The notes under the pieces were generated by a model. That model was not told the DNA's origin. It ran no database searches and saw nothing but the letters and a program-made list of their open reading frames with translations. 64,000 bases of DNA from Motiliproteus coralliicola (GTDB taxonomy: Bacteria > Pseudomonadota > Gammaproteobacteria > Pseudomonadales > Balneatricaceae), in assembly GCF_003345655.1 (NCBI RefSeq), contig NZ_QQOH01000003.1, positions 591,758 through 655,757 on the forward strand, given 5' to 3'. A program made the translations under genes and the position numbers. This document shows, in pieces, positions 1 through 8,497 of the stretch. How positions within the stretch are numbered: position 1 is the stretch's first letter; each line of letters starts with the position of its first letter.

Positions 1-1136
1 ACGTAGGTCTGGACGTCTTCCTTCAGGATCCGCCCCTTCGGACCGGTTCCCTTCACCAGAGACAGATCAACGCCGAATTCACGGGCCGTGGCACGAACCG
101 CCGGACCGGCATGGACCTTTTTGTTGCCTTTTTCGAGCTGTTCCAGGTTCGCTCCGGAGGCTGCCGGGGCTGCTGCTTTCGGAGCCGCAGGAGCCGGAGC
201 CGCAGCAGGTGCCGGGGCAGCCGCCGCAGGAGCTGGTGCTGCAGCCGGCGCGCCGCCTGCCACTTCCAGCTCAAGAATCAGGTCGCCTTCGCTGGCGGTG
301 TCGCCTTCGTTGATCGACAGCGACTTCACCACACCCGCTTTCGGGGCCGGGACTTCCATCGAAGCTTTATCGGTTTCGAGAACGATCAGTGAATCGCCCT
401 CTTCAACGCTGTCGCCGACCTTGATGCAGACTTCGATAACGTCAACGTTCTCGTGACCACCGATATCGGGCACGGTGACCGGCTCAACGCCACCGGCCAC
501 GGGGGCGGCGGCGGCAGGCGCGGCAGCCGGGGCCGGTGCAGCGGCAGCTGCCGCAGGAGCTTCGGCGGCCGGTGCTTCAGCAGCAGGTGCTCCGCCGGCA
601 GCGCTCAGCTCAGCAATCTGATCACCTTCATTGACGGTATCGCCTTCGTTGATCGACAGGGCGGTAATCACACCGTCGGCCGGGGCCGGGATCTCCATCG
701 ACGCCTTGTCGGTCTCCAGCACGATCAGCGAATCACCTTCGCTGACGCTGTCGCCAACCTTGACGCACACTTCGATGACATCGACGTTCTCGTGGCCACC
801 GATATCGGGCACGATCACCGGTTGCGCGGCAGCCGGAGCTGCAGCGGGGGCCGGTGCGGCTGCAGGGGCGGCGGCCGGCGCTTCAGCAGCAGCTTCGCCA
901 CCGCTGTTCATCTCACCCAGCACGTCGCCTTCACTACAGGTATCGCCTTCGTTCAGGCTCAGGCTGGTAATCACACCCGCAGCCGGGGCCGGTACTTCCA
1001 TCGAAGCCTTGTCGGTCTCCAGAACGATCAGCGAATCGCCCTCTTCAACACTGTCACCGACCTTGACGCAAACCTCGATCACGTCCACATCGTCGTGGCC
1101 GCCGATATCCGGAATGGTAATGGTTGTTACACTCAC
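1..1136 (-). CDS. aceF: Dihydrolipoamide acetyltransferase (PDH E2), N-terminal part, cut by window edge
   Basis: E2 core of the pyruvate dehydrogenase complex, moving acetyl groups from lipoamide to CoA in the cytoplasm. The visible 378 codons encode three lipoyl domains, each with the ETDKASME lipoylation motif (first lysine about residue 43), separated by long Ala/Pro linkers. They are followed by the start of the peripheral-subunit-binding domain (VHAGPAVRATAREFGVDL) before the window ends. The catalytic domain lies outside. The start is GTG (MSVTTITIPDIGG) at 1134-1136, 40 nt after the aceE stop, so the two genes are one operon. The three lipoyl units are very alike in DNA. Identity is clear; only the C-terminal part is unseen. 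Confidence 0.96.
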   Translation of the reverse strand, partial: MSVTTITIPDIGGHDDVDVIEVCVKVGDSVEEGDSLIVLETDKASMEVPAPAAGVITSLSLNEGDTCSEGDVLGEMNSGGEAAAEAPAAAPAAAPAPAAAPAAAQPVIVPDIGGHENVDVIEVCVKVGDSVSEGDSLIVLETDKASMEIPAPADGVITALSINEGDTVNEGDQIAELSAAGGAPAAEAPAAEAPAAAAAAPAPAAAPAAAAPVAGGVEPVTVPDIGGHENVDVIEVCIKVGDSVEEGDSLIVLETDKASMEVPAPKAGVVKSLSINEGDTASEGDLILELEVAGGAPAAAPAPAAAAPAPAAAPAPAAPKAAAPAASGANLEQLEKGNKKVHAGPAVRATAREFGVDLSLVKGTGPKGRILKEDVQTY

Positions 1137-1176
1137 GGTTCTGTTCCTCTCGTCGTCTCGCGTTCAATCCCAACCC

Positions 1177-3837
1177 TTAAACGGTGGTCGGGTTCGGCTT
1201 CTCGGGGTTGATATTGAACTTCTTGATCGCCTCGGAGACGACGGAAGCCTTGATGGTACCCTCATCGGCCAGCGCCTTGAGCGCAGCAACAACGACGTAG
1301 TAACGGTTCACTTCGAAGAACTCGCGCAGCTTCTCGCGGGTATCGGAGCGGCCGAAGCCGTCGGTGCCCAATACCACGTAGCGAGACGGGACGAATTCGC
1401 GAATCTGATCGGCAAACGCCTTCATGTAATCGGTGGAGGCGATAACCGGTCCCTTGCGATCGGCCAGGCACTGCTCAACGTAGGAGGTGCGCGGCGCCTC
1501 TTCCGGATGCAGCAGGTTCCAGCGAGAGCAATCCAGCGCTTCGCGGCGCAGCTCGTTGAAGCTGGTGGCGCTCCAGATATCGGACTCAACACCGAAGTCG
1601 GCACGCAGGATGTCAGCGGCAGCGCGAACTTCGCGCAGGATGGTGCCGGAGCCCATCAGCTGAACCTTCTTCTTGGCGGTTTTCTTGCCTTCTTCAAGCA
1701 GATACAGACCCTTGATGATGCCCTCTTCCGCACCTTGCGGCATCGCCGGCTGCGGGTAGTTTTCGTTCATCACGGTCAGGTAATAGAACACGTTTTCTTT
1801 GTCGACGAACATCCGCTTCATGCCGTCCTGCATGATCACGGTCAGCTCGTAGCCGTAGGTCGGATCGTAGGCGACACAGTTCGGGATGGTGGCGGCCAGC
1901 AGGTGGCTGTGACCGTCTTCGTGCTGCAGGCCTTCACCGTTCAGGGTGGTCCGACCGGCGGTAGCGCCGACCAGGAAGCCGCGAGCCTGGATATCACCGG
2001 CCGCCCAGGCCAGGTCCATGGTGCGCTGCAGACCGAACATCGAGTAGGAGATGTAGAACGGGATCAGCGGGCAGTTGTGGTTTGAGTAGGCGGTAGCGGC
2101 CGCGATCCAGGCTGACATGGAGCCGGATTCGTTGATCCCCTCTTCCAGGATCTGGCCCTGCTTGGACTCCTTGTACCACATGATCTGGTCGCGATCGTGG
2201 GGCACGTAACGCTGACCTTCAGAGGTGTAGATACCCAGCTGACGGAACATACCTTCCATACCGAAGGTACGGGCTTCGTCCGGTACGATCGGAACGATGC
2301 GATCACCGATATTCTTGTCTTTCGCCAGTGTCGACAGGGTACGAACAAACGACATGGTGGTGGACAGTTCGCGCTTGCCGCTGTCCTTGAGCTGACCGCC
2401 CAGGTCTTCCAGCGACGGAATCTGCAGCGCTTCAAAATCGTTGCGACGCTGCGGGTACATACCGCCAAGCTTCTCACGGCGGCCCATCATGTACTTCAGT
2501 TCAGGGCTGTCCGGGGACGGACGGTAGTACGGGGTGGTCTTGAGCTGGTCATCGTCCAGCGGAATGCTGAAGCGATCACGGAAGTCGAGTAGGTCATCCA
2601 TCGCCACCTTCTTCATCGAGTGGGTAGCGTTCTTAGCTTCACCGGATTTACCGGTACCGTAACCTTTAACGGTCTGCGCCAGAATGACGGTCGGCTGGCC
2701 TTTGTGGTTAACCGCCTCATGGTAGGCCGCGTAAACCTTGTAGGGATCGTGGCCGCCACGGTTCAGGTTCATGATGTCCTCGTCGGACATATCCTTGACC
2801 ATCTCCAGCAGCTCAGGATGCTTACCGAATACATGCTCACGGGTGTAAGCGCCGCCGTTGGCCTTACAGTTCTGCAGCTCGCCGTCACAGATTTCGTTCA
2901 TGGTCTGCAGCAGCAGGCCGTCTTCGTCCTTCTCGAACAGCGGATCCCAGTGACGACCCCACAGGACCTTGATCACGTTCCAGCCGGCACCGCGGAATTC
3001 GCCTTCCAGCTCCTGAACCACCTTGCCGTTGCCGCGAACCGGGCCATCCAGTCGCTGCAGGTTACAGTTGATTACGAAGATCAGGTTTTCCAGTTTCTCA
3101 CGACCGGCCAGCGCGATGGCACCCAGGGATTCCGGCTCGTCGCACTCACCATCACCCAGGAAGGCCCAGACCTTCCGGTCGCCACGATTGATCATGCCGC
3201 GAGCGGACAGGTAACGCATCACGTGGGCTTGGTAGATCGCCTGGATCGGACCCAGACCCATGGAAACGGTCGGGAACTGCCAGAAGTCGGGCATCAGCCA
3301 GGGGTGGGGGTAGGAGGACAGGCCGTTACCATCGACTTCACGACGGTAGTTATCCATCTGTTCTTCGGTCAGACGACCCTCGAGGTAGGCACGGGCATAG
3401 ATACCCGGCGCAATGTGGCCTTGGAAGAAGACCAGATCGCCTTCCTGCTCCCCTTCGGGGCCGCGGAAGAAGTGGTTGAAACCGATGTCATAAAGAGTGG
3501 CGGAAGAGGAGAAGCTGGAGATGTGACCACCCAGGCCGTCATCGTTGTCATTGGCACGCATAACCATCGCCATCGCGTTCCAGCGGATCAGCGAGCGGAT
3601 GCGGCGCTCCATAAAGAGGTCACCCGGCAAGGGTTGCTCATCTTTGGGGGCAATAGTGTTGCAGTAGGGCGTGGTAACGGTGTCATTCTGCTCGGCACCC
3701 AATTCGCGGGCCTTTTGACCCAGCTTGGCCAGCAGATACTTGGCCCGGTCGGAGCCCTCGTTCTTGGCAACGGACTCAAGGGCGTCTAGCCACTCCTGCG
3801 TTTCAATAGGATCGATGTCGTCGATACGTTCTTGCAC
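1177..3837 (-). CDS. aceE: Pyruvate dehydrogenase E1 component (homodimeric type)
   Basis: Thiamine-diphosphate enzyme that decarboxylates pyruvate and reductively acetylates the lipoyl domains of AceF. The 886-residue product matches the family length (E. coli about 887) and starts in the usual way (IDDIDPIETQEWLDALESV). The ThDP-binding motif is seen as GDGECDEPES ... NCN near residues 220-250. A GTG at 3835-3837 is chosen because a GGAGGT ribosome-binding site lies 7 nt upstream; the open frame extends 9 codons further to an ATG that has no such site. It sits between pdhR (208 nt upstream) and aceF. Confidence 0.97.
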   Translation of the reverse strand: MQERIDDIDPIETQEWLDALESVAKNEGSDRAKYLLAKLGQKARELGAEQNDTVTTPYCNTIAPKDEQPLPGDLFMERRIRSLIRWNAMAMVMRANDNDDGLGGHISSFSSSATLYDIGFNHFFRGPEGEQEGDLVFFQGHIAPGIYARAYLEGRLTEEQMDNYRREVDGNGLSSYPHPWLMPDFWQFPTVSMGLGPIQAIYQAHVMRYLSARGMINRGDRKVWAFLGDGECDEPESLGAIALAGREKLENLIFVINCNLQRLDGPVRGNGKVVQELEGEFRGAGWNVIKVLWGRHWDPLFEKDEDGLLLQTMNEICDGELQNCKANGGAYTREHVFGKHPELLEMVKDMSDEDIMNLNRGGHDPYKVYAAYHEAVNHKGQPTVILAQTVKGYGTGKSGEAKNATHSMKKVAMDDLLDFRDRFSIPLDDDQLKTTPYYRPSPDSPELKYMMGRREKLGGMYPQRRNDFEALQIPSLEDLGGQLKDSGKRELSTTMSFVRTLSTLAKDKNIGDRIVPIVPDEARTFGMEGMFRQLGIYTSEGQRYVPHDRDQIMWYKESKQGQILEEGINESGSMSAWIAAATAYSNHNCPLIPFYISYSMFGLQRTMDLAWAAGDIQARGFLVGATAGRTTLNGEGLQHEDGHSHLLAATIPNCVAYDPTYGYELTVIMQDGMKRMFVDKENVFYYLTVMNENYPQPAMPQGAEEGIIKGLYLLEEGKKTAKKKVQLMGSGTILREVRAAADILRADFGVESDIWSATSFNELRREALDCSRWNLLHPEEAPRTSYVEQCLADRKGPVIASTDYMKAFADQIREFVPSRYVVLGTDGFGRSDTREKLREFFEVNRYYVVVAALKALADEGTIKASVVSEAIKKFNINPEKPNPTTV

Positions 3838-4045
3838 TCTAATGACCTCCAAAATCGCCGCCAAGACCTGAATCGGGTTGGGGATTCAACACCCGAAAAA
3901 CCTATAGCCAGCGGCATTGCTGCACTGCAGCGTTCCCCCCTGGGATGAAAAAGCGTAGCGATACTACAAAAACAACCTTGCGCTGTCTACAAAATCAACA
4001 AAATTGACCTAAAACAAGACCAAAAGGTAGTAAAACTACATACAA
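3838..4045. other. pdhR-aceE intergenic region (208 bp)
   Basis: It holds the aceE ribosome-binding site and an AT-rich stretch after the pdhR stop. No good sigma70 promoter, PdhR palindrome or terminator was found here, so aceEF could be read from the pdhR promoter or from a promoter I cannot recognise. Confidence 0.4.
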
Positions 4046-4807
4046 CTACTTATTCAATTCTGAGCGCCTACGCGAGCGCTCCTGACGTGCTTCTTCCTTG
4101 CCGTAGTCAGACACCACCTCCTCGACATAGACCAGATGATCGTAGGCGGCCTGGCGCGCCTGCTCCGGCTTGCCGTCAAAGATCGCATCCATCAATACCT
4201 TATGCTGGCCATGGATCTTGGAGCGGTGGCCCCGTTGTGGGTAAGCCTGCTCCAGGTTATTCATGATGTTCTTCTCCACCAGCCCCAGCAACGCCCGCAT
4301 CGTGTGTAGCAGTACGACATTATGGGAGGCTTCGGCGATCCGTAGGTGAAACTCGACATCCGCTTTCACCTCTTGCTCAAAGGCCTTGGCTTCGTGGTAG
4401 CCCTCCAATTCATCGTAGATTTTCTGAATCGCCCGACGGTCTGATTCGGTGCTTCGCAACGCAGCATAATAGGCAGCCACACCTTCCAGCGCGTGACGGA
4501 ATTCCAACAGATCTGCCTGCGCTTCGGGGTGGGACGAAAACAGGGTTAATAAAGGATCAGCATAGCCGCCATCCAGGGTATCCGACACATAGGTGCCACC
4601 ACCCTGGCGACTGGTCAGCAACCCTTTGGCTACCAGTTTTTGCACCGCTTCCCGCAAAGAAGGCCGCGACACTTCAAACTGTTTCGACAGCTCACGCTCC
4701 GACGGAAGCTTCTGGCCGGGCTTGAGACTGCCTTCCAGAATCATGCTCTCCAGCTCCTCCATGATCACATCGGAGATCTTGGGCTGTTTAACTCGTCTAT
4801 ACTTCAT
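4046..4807 (-). CDS. pdhR: Pyruvate-responsive GntR-family repressor PdhR
   Basis: FadR-subfamily GntR regulator of 253 residues. An N-terminal winged helix (about 8-75, with ERELSKQFEVSRPSLREAVQ and the RQGGGTYV wing) is followed by an all-helical FCD ligand domain (about 95-225). In known relatives pyruvate releases it from DNA. The sequence opening (YRRVKQPKISDVI) and its place directly before aceE-aceF are as in the classical pdhR operon. A perfect palindrome of the PdhR type lies 26-40 nt upstream of its ATG, implying autoregulation. A weak GAGGCGAG lies 15 nt before the start. LldR is a close relative with a similar operator, but the aceE linkage favours PdhR. Confidence 0.9.
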   Translation of the reverse strand: MKYRRVKQPKISDVIMEELESMILEGSLKPGQKLPSERELSKQFEVSRPSLREAVQKLVAKGLLTSRQGGGTYVSDTLDGGYADPLLTLFSSHPEAQADLLEFRHALEGVAAYYAALRSTESDRRAIQKIYDELEGYHEAKAFEQEVKADVEFHLRIAEASHNVVLLHTMRALLGLVEKNIMNNLEQAYPQRGHRSKIHGQHKVLMDAIFDGKPEQARQAAYDHLVYVEEVVSDYGKEEARQERSRRRSELNK

Positions 4808-4832
4808 TGATTCAAATTACTCGCCTCAGAAT

Positions 4833-4847
4833 ATTGGTATTACCAAT
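4833..4847. promoter_or_regulatory. PdhR operator upstream of pdhR
   Basis: Perfect 15-bp palindrome ATTGGTATTACCAAT, matching the established PdhR consensus ATTGGTnnnACCAAT. It is 26 nt upstream of the pdhR start, a position suited to autorepression. Confidence 0.8.
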
Positions 4848-5068
4848 TTTTGGTTTCAGCAGTTATAGCACGGATGCCCAGATATGCAAAACCAGCCCCC
4901 GACACCGTCGACAAAACACCTCCCACATTTTTTACTCTTCCCTCTGTTTACCTGCACCCATATAAATCAATTGGTTACAGTTTATTTCGACCAAAGTTTA
5001 AACAAACCTCCCAACAGAGGGTTGACAGCCACCCCCTGAAATCACTACGGTATTAGACCCAAGCAAAC
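4848..5068. other. Divergent pdhR/dctP promoter region
   Basis: AT-rich spacer between the two PdhR palindromes. It contains an isolated half site (AATTGGT near 4969-4975) but no gene. Promoters in both directions must lie here, though I cannot assign -35/-10 boxes with confidence. Confidence 0.5.
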
Positions 5069-5083
5069 ATTGGTATTACCAAT
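5069..5083. promoter_or_regulatory. PdhR operator upstream of dctP
   Basis: Second exact copy of ATTGGTATTACCAAT, 60 nt before the dctP start. It is identical in all 15 bases to the copy before pdhR and indicates that the TRAP operon belongs to the PdhR regulon. Confidence 0.8.
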
Positions 5084-5143
5084 TTACCAACGACCTTCCC
5101 CAGGTTCGAACAGATAACAAAAAAGAACATTCGAGGATTCATC

Positions 5144-6214
5144 ATGACAAAGCTTGCTCGTACCGCTGTAACTGCAGCTGCCCTGACTGCTGCGATGTCG
5201 GTTGCAGTACCTGCCACCGCAGCTGACAAAACCTTGCTCAAAACTCCAGTTGCCTTCGGCACCCACCTCCCCGCTCTGGGCACCCCGATCAAATGGGTTT
5301 CCGAACAGCTGCCGGTGATGAGCGGCAACAAACTGAAGATGAAGATCTATGAGCCGGGCAAGCTGGTTGCACCGCCTGAGATCCTCGAAGCAGTTTCCAG
5401 CGGCAAGGTTAACTCCGGTTACGCCACCGCCGGTTACTGGCAGGGCAAAATGCCTGCTGCAGCCCTGTTCTCCGCTGTACCTTTCGGCCCGGAAGCGGGT
5501 GAATACCTGGCCTGGATGTACTTCGGCAACGGTCTGAAGCTGTATCAAGAGATGTACGATACCGCCGGCTACAACGTTAAGGTTCTGCCTTGCGCCATCA
5601 TCTCTCCGGAAACTTCCGGCTGGTTCAAGAAGCCGATCGAGAAGCCGGAAGACCTGAAGGGTCTGAACATGCGCTTCTTCGGCCTGGGCGCCAGCGTGAT
5701 GGAAAAACTGGGTGTTGGTACCGTACAGATCCCGGGCGGCGAAATCTTCGGCGCACTGGAAAAGGGTGCTATCGATGCGTCTGAATTCTCCCAGCCGGCT
5801 ATCGACCAGCGTCTGGGCTTCCACAAGATCGCCAAGTACAACTACTTCCCCGGCTGGCACCAGCAGTCCACCGTGTTCGAACTGCTCGTGAACAAAGACG
5901 CCTGGGGCAAGATGAGCGAAGCCAACCAGGCGATTCTGGAAACCACCTGTAAAGCCTCTATGACCAACGCCATCGCTGAAGGTGAATCCATGCAGCATGA
6001 CGTAATGGCTAAAGCCAAGGCTAACGGTGTAGAGATCCGTTACTGGAACAACGAAATGCTGTCTCTGTTCAAGAACACCTGGGACCAGGTGGTTGAAGAG
6101 AAGAAGCAAGACGCCTTCTTTAACAAGGTTTACACCGACATGAGCAACTTCCGTGACGGTTACGACCTGTGGGAAGCCAACGCCTTCCTGCCGCGTCCGC
6201 AGCCGAACCTGTAA
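5144..6214 (+). CDS. dctP: TRAP transporter substrate-binding protein (TakP-like, 2-oxo acid/lactate type)
   Basis: Periplasmic solute receptor of a tripartite ATP-independent transporter, 356 residues. A signal peptide (residues 1-27, cleavage after VPATAA) precedes a DctP fold. The signatures SAVPFGPEAGEYLAWMYFG, IPGGEIFGALEKGAIDASE and YNYFPGW resemble the TakP branch, whose known members bind pyruvate and other 2-oxo acids or lactate. It is followed by dctQ and dctM, then by D-lactate dehydrogenase, and is preceded by a PdhR palindrome; all of this points to pyruvate or lactate. The ligand is inferred. A strong hairpin terminator after it should let it be made in excess over the membrane subunits. 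Confidence 0.9.
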   Translation: MTKLARTAVTAAALTAAMSVAVPATAADKTLLKTPVAFGTHLPALGTPIKWVSEQLPVMSGNKLKMKIYEPGKLVAPPEILEAVSSGKVNSGYATAGYWQGKMPAAALFSAVPFGPEAGEYLAWMYFGNGLKLYQEMYDTAGYNVKVLPCAIISPETSGWFKKPIEKPEDLKGLNMRFFGLGASVMEKLGVGTVQIPGGEIFGALEKGAIDASEFSQPAIDQRLGFHKIAKYNYFPGWHQQSTVFELLVNKDAWGKMSEANQAILETTCKASMTNAIAEGESMQHDVMAKAKANGVEIRYWNNEMLSLFKNTWDQVVEEKKQDAFFNKVYTDMSNFRDGYDLWEANAFLPRPQPNL

Positions 6215-6227
6215 GTGATGCAACACC

Positions 6228-6248
6228 GGAGCCCGTCAGCCGGGCTCC
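6228..6248 (+). other. Hairpin after dctP stop
   Basis: Perfect 8-bp stem GGAGCCCG/CGGGCTCC with a TCAGC loop, just before the terminator hairpin. It may protect the 3' end of the dctP transcript. Confidence 0.5.
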
Positions 6249-6251
6249 CCT

Positions 6252-6286
6252 GGCCGGGGAAGCTCACGCCCCGGCCGCCTTTTTTC
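6252..6286 (+). terminator. Rho-independent terminator/attenuator between dctP and dctQ
   Basis: 8-bp GC stem GGCCGGGG/CCCCGGCC followed within 3 nt by six T. It lies inside the operon, so partial read-through would give more binding protein than DctQM, as is common for TRAP operons. Confidence 0.8.
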
Positions 6287-6459
6287 TGACTGCTGCGCTC
6301 GATTTGCCCAATCAGTTAAAGCAGCAGCCTGTAAGTTGTTCTGCCAGCCGCCACGCACAAGAGCGGTACGCAGCCAAACCATTTTGACGAGCCCGCAACG
6401 GCAAAAGCTCTTCTAAGCTAACGCTGAGTTTTTCTGCGCGCTCACAAGAGGTTTCTATC

Positions 6460-6990
6460 GTGCAAAGTCACCATCAACATCAAGAGCATCCGGTCTTCGT
6501 GGCTGATTGTATTGATGCTTTTATCCGTAAGATCGGCCACCTGATCGCCTGGGTCTATGTTGCCCTGATCCTGGTCATCATCACCCAGGTATTCCTGCGT
6601 AAAGGTCTCTCCAGCGGCCTGATCATTCTTGAAGAGCTGCAATGGCATCTCTATGCCGTTGGGGTCATGTTCGGAATGTCCTACGCCCAGATCAACAACG
6701 CCCATGTTCGGGTCGATTTGATCTACGGCGGCCTGCGGATCCGAACCAAGCGGATTATCGATGTCCTCGGCATTTTGATACTGGTTCTGCCGTTTATCGC
6801 GGTGATCTTTATTCACAGCCTCGATTTCGTCGCCGACTCCTGGCGCATCAATGAATCTTCCGACTCACCATCCGGCCTACCTTGGCGCTGGGCGATCAAG
6901 AGTGTCATTCCGCTCAGCTTCGGCATGTTGGCACTGGCGGTTATCTCCCGCCTGATTCGTGATGTTGTACTGCTGTTCCGGGGAGAATAA
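6460..6990 (+). CDS. dctQ: TRAP transporter small permease subunit DctQ
   Basis: Small membrane subunit, 176 residues, with four predicted hydrophobic helices (about residues 26-48, 58-80, 97-120 and 145-168). It pairs with DctM in the inner membrane. The start is GTG at 6460, chosen because AAGAGGT lies 7 nt upstream. The gap to dctM is 2 nt, so translation is probably coupled. A 245-nt spacer containing a terminator separates it from dctP. Confidence 0.9.
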   Translation: MQSHHQHQEHPVFVADCIDAFIRKIGHLIAWVYVALILVIITQVFLRKGLSSGLIILEELQWHLYAVGVMFGMSYAQINNAHVRVDLIYGGLRIRTKRIIDVLGILILVLPFIAVIFIHSLDFVADSWRINESSDSPSGLPWRWAIKSVIPLSFGMLALAVISRLIRDVVLLFRGE

Positions 6991-6992
6991 CG

Positions 6993-8378
6993 ATGGAAAT
7001 TAATGAGATTCTCGTTATCGCGATGTTCCTGTCGTTCATCGCGCTACTGTTTACCGGTATTCCGGTCGCCTGGGTTCTGGGTGGCATCGGAGTTATCTTC
7101 GCCGGCATCGGCTATCTGGCCGATATGTATCTTGACGCCTTTACCGGGCTCGACTTTCTGACCCTTGGCCTGGTGGTCAACCGGTTGTTCAAAATCATGG
7201 ATAACTGGATCCTGGTCGCCCTGCCGATGTTTATCTTTATGGGCATCATGCTGGATAAGTCCGGTGTTGCCGAGAAACTGATGCAGTCGATGCAGGAGCT
7301 GTTCGGGCGAGTCCGTGGTGGCTTGGCGATCACCGTAACCGCTATCGGTATCATCCTGGCGGCTTCCACCGGCATCATCGGTGCCTCCGTGGTACTGCTG
7401 GCGGTGATGTCGCTGCCGTCAATGATGAAGCAAGGCTACTCCAAACCGTTCGCACTGGGCACCATCGCCTCGGCGGGTACCCTGGGCATCCTGATTCCGC
7501 CAAGCATCATGCTGGTTATCATGGCCGACCAGCTGGGCCTGTCGGTAGGTGACCTGTTTATGGGAGCGGTCTTCCCGGGACTGCTATTGGGCGCACTGTA
7601 TATCATCTACATCCTGAGCGTGGGCTTCTTCAGCCCGGATTCGGCTCCGGTACCGGAAGATGCCAAGCGGGTTACCATGCGTGCCTTTATCGGGCTGCTG
7701 AAAGCGGTAACCCCGACCCTGCTGCTGATCTTTATCGTACTGGGCTCAATCTTCGCCGGTATCGCCACCCCGACCGAGGCCTCCGGTGTTGGTGCCTTGG
7801 GTGCAACGCTGCTGGCGATGTACAACAAGAAATTCAGTTTCAAGGTGCTCAAAGAGGTTATGCAGGGCACCTACAACACCACCGCCTATATCTTTGCGAT
7901 CTTTATCGGTGCGACCTGCTTCGCGCTGGTACTGCGTGAGCTGGGTGGTGACGAGCTGATCGAGTCGTTCCTGACCGGCCTGCCATTCGGTCCTTACGGC
8001 ATCATCGCTTTCATCCTGTTCATCATCTTCCTGCTCGGTTTCTTCCTGGATTGGATCGAAATCACCCTGATCATCCTGCCGTTGTTAGCGCCCGTTATAA
8101 GTGCGCTTGGCTTTGATATCGACGGCTATGGCGTGGTCGACAACCCCGAGCTGGTCTGGTTCGTAATGCTGGTGGCGATGGCGTTACAGACGTCGTTCTT
8201 AACCCCACCGGTGGGCTTCGCCCTCTTCTATCTGAAGGGGGTCTGTCCGCCGGATATCCGCCTGAGCGACATATATAAAGGGGTTATTCCGTTCATCATC
8301 CTGCAGCTGATCGCACTGGTAGTGCTGGTGCTCTGGCCGCAGCTGGTGATCTGGCTACCAGCCGCCGCCTACGGCTGA
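6993..8378 (+). CDS. dctM: TRAP transporter large permease subunit DctM
   Basis: Sodium-coupled transport subunit, 461 residues, almost wholly hydrophobic with a dozen or so membrane helices. Family-typical stretches include TGIIGASVVLLAVMSLP and ASAGTLGILIPPSIMLVI in the first half and FFLDWIEITLIILPLLAPV plus LQTSFLTPPVGFALFYLKGV in the second. It lies 2 nt after dctQ and 119 nt before dld. Confidence 0.95.
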   Translation: MEINEILVIAMFLSFIALLFTGIPVAWVLGGIGVIFAGIGYLADMYLDAFTGLDFLTLGLVVNRLFKIMDNWILVALPMFIFMGIMLDKSGVAEKLMQSMQELFGRVRGGLAITVTAIGIILAASTGIIGASVVLLAVMSLPSMMKQGYSKPFALGTIASAGTLGILIPPSIMLVIMADQLGLSVGDLFMGAVFPGLLLGALYIIYILSVGFFSPDSAPVPEDAKRVTMRAFIGLLKAVTPTLLLIFIVLGSIFAGIATPTEASGVGALGATLLAMYNKKFSFKVLKEVMQGTYNTTAYIFAIFIGATCFALVLRELGGDELIESFLTGLPFGPYGIIAFILFIIFLLGFFLDWIEITLIILPLLAPVISALGFDIDGYGVVDNPELVWFVMLVAMALQTSFLTPPVGFALFYLKGVCPPDIRLSDIYKGVIPFIILQLIALVVLVLWPQLVIWLPAAAYG

Positions 8379-8400
8379 TGAGAGAGCCGACGTGAAATCT

Positions 8401-8420
8401 GGCCCGCAGCTCTGCGGGCC
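8401..8420 (+). terminator. Hairpin between dctM and dld
   Basis: Perfect 9-bp stem GGCCCGCAG/CTGCGGGCC with a 2-nt centre, followed only by TTTC. It is a weak terminator or a processing hairpin, so dld may be partly co-transcribed with dctPQM. Confidence 0.5.
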
Positions 8421-8497
8421 TTTCACCCCCTCTCAATCCAGGCTTCATGCCCCCTCGCCAACCCCGCTTCGCGACGAATTTCAGGCAGGACAGCGTT

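Noticed and set aside
631..2085. Long plus-strand open frame of 484 codons (and another at 2620-3789, 389 codons) opposite aceF/aceE
   Set aside because: They are antisense shadows of strongly conserved pyruvate dehydrogenase genes in GC-rich DNA; no family features or ribosome-binding sites.
5084..6226. 380-codon minus-strand frame opposite dctP
   Set aside because: Shadow of dctP, whose signal peptide and TRAP receptor motifs are unmistakable.
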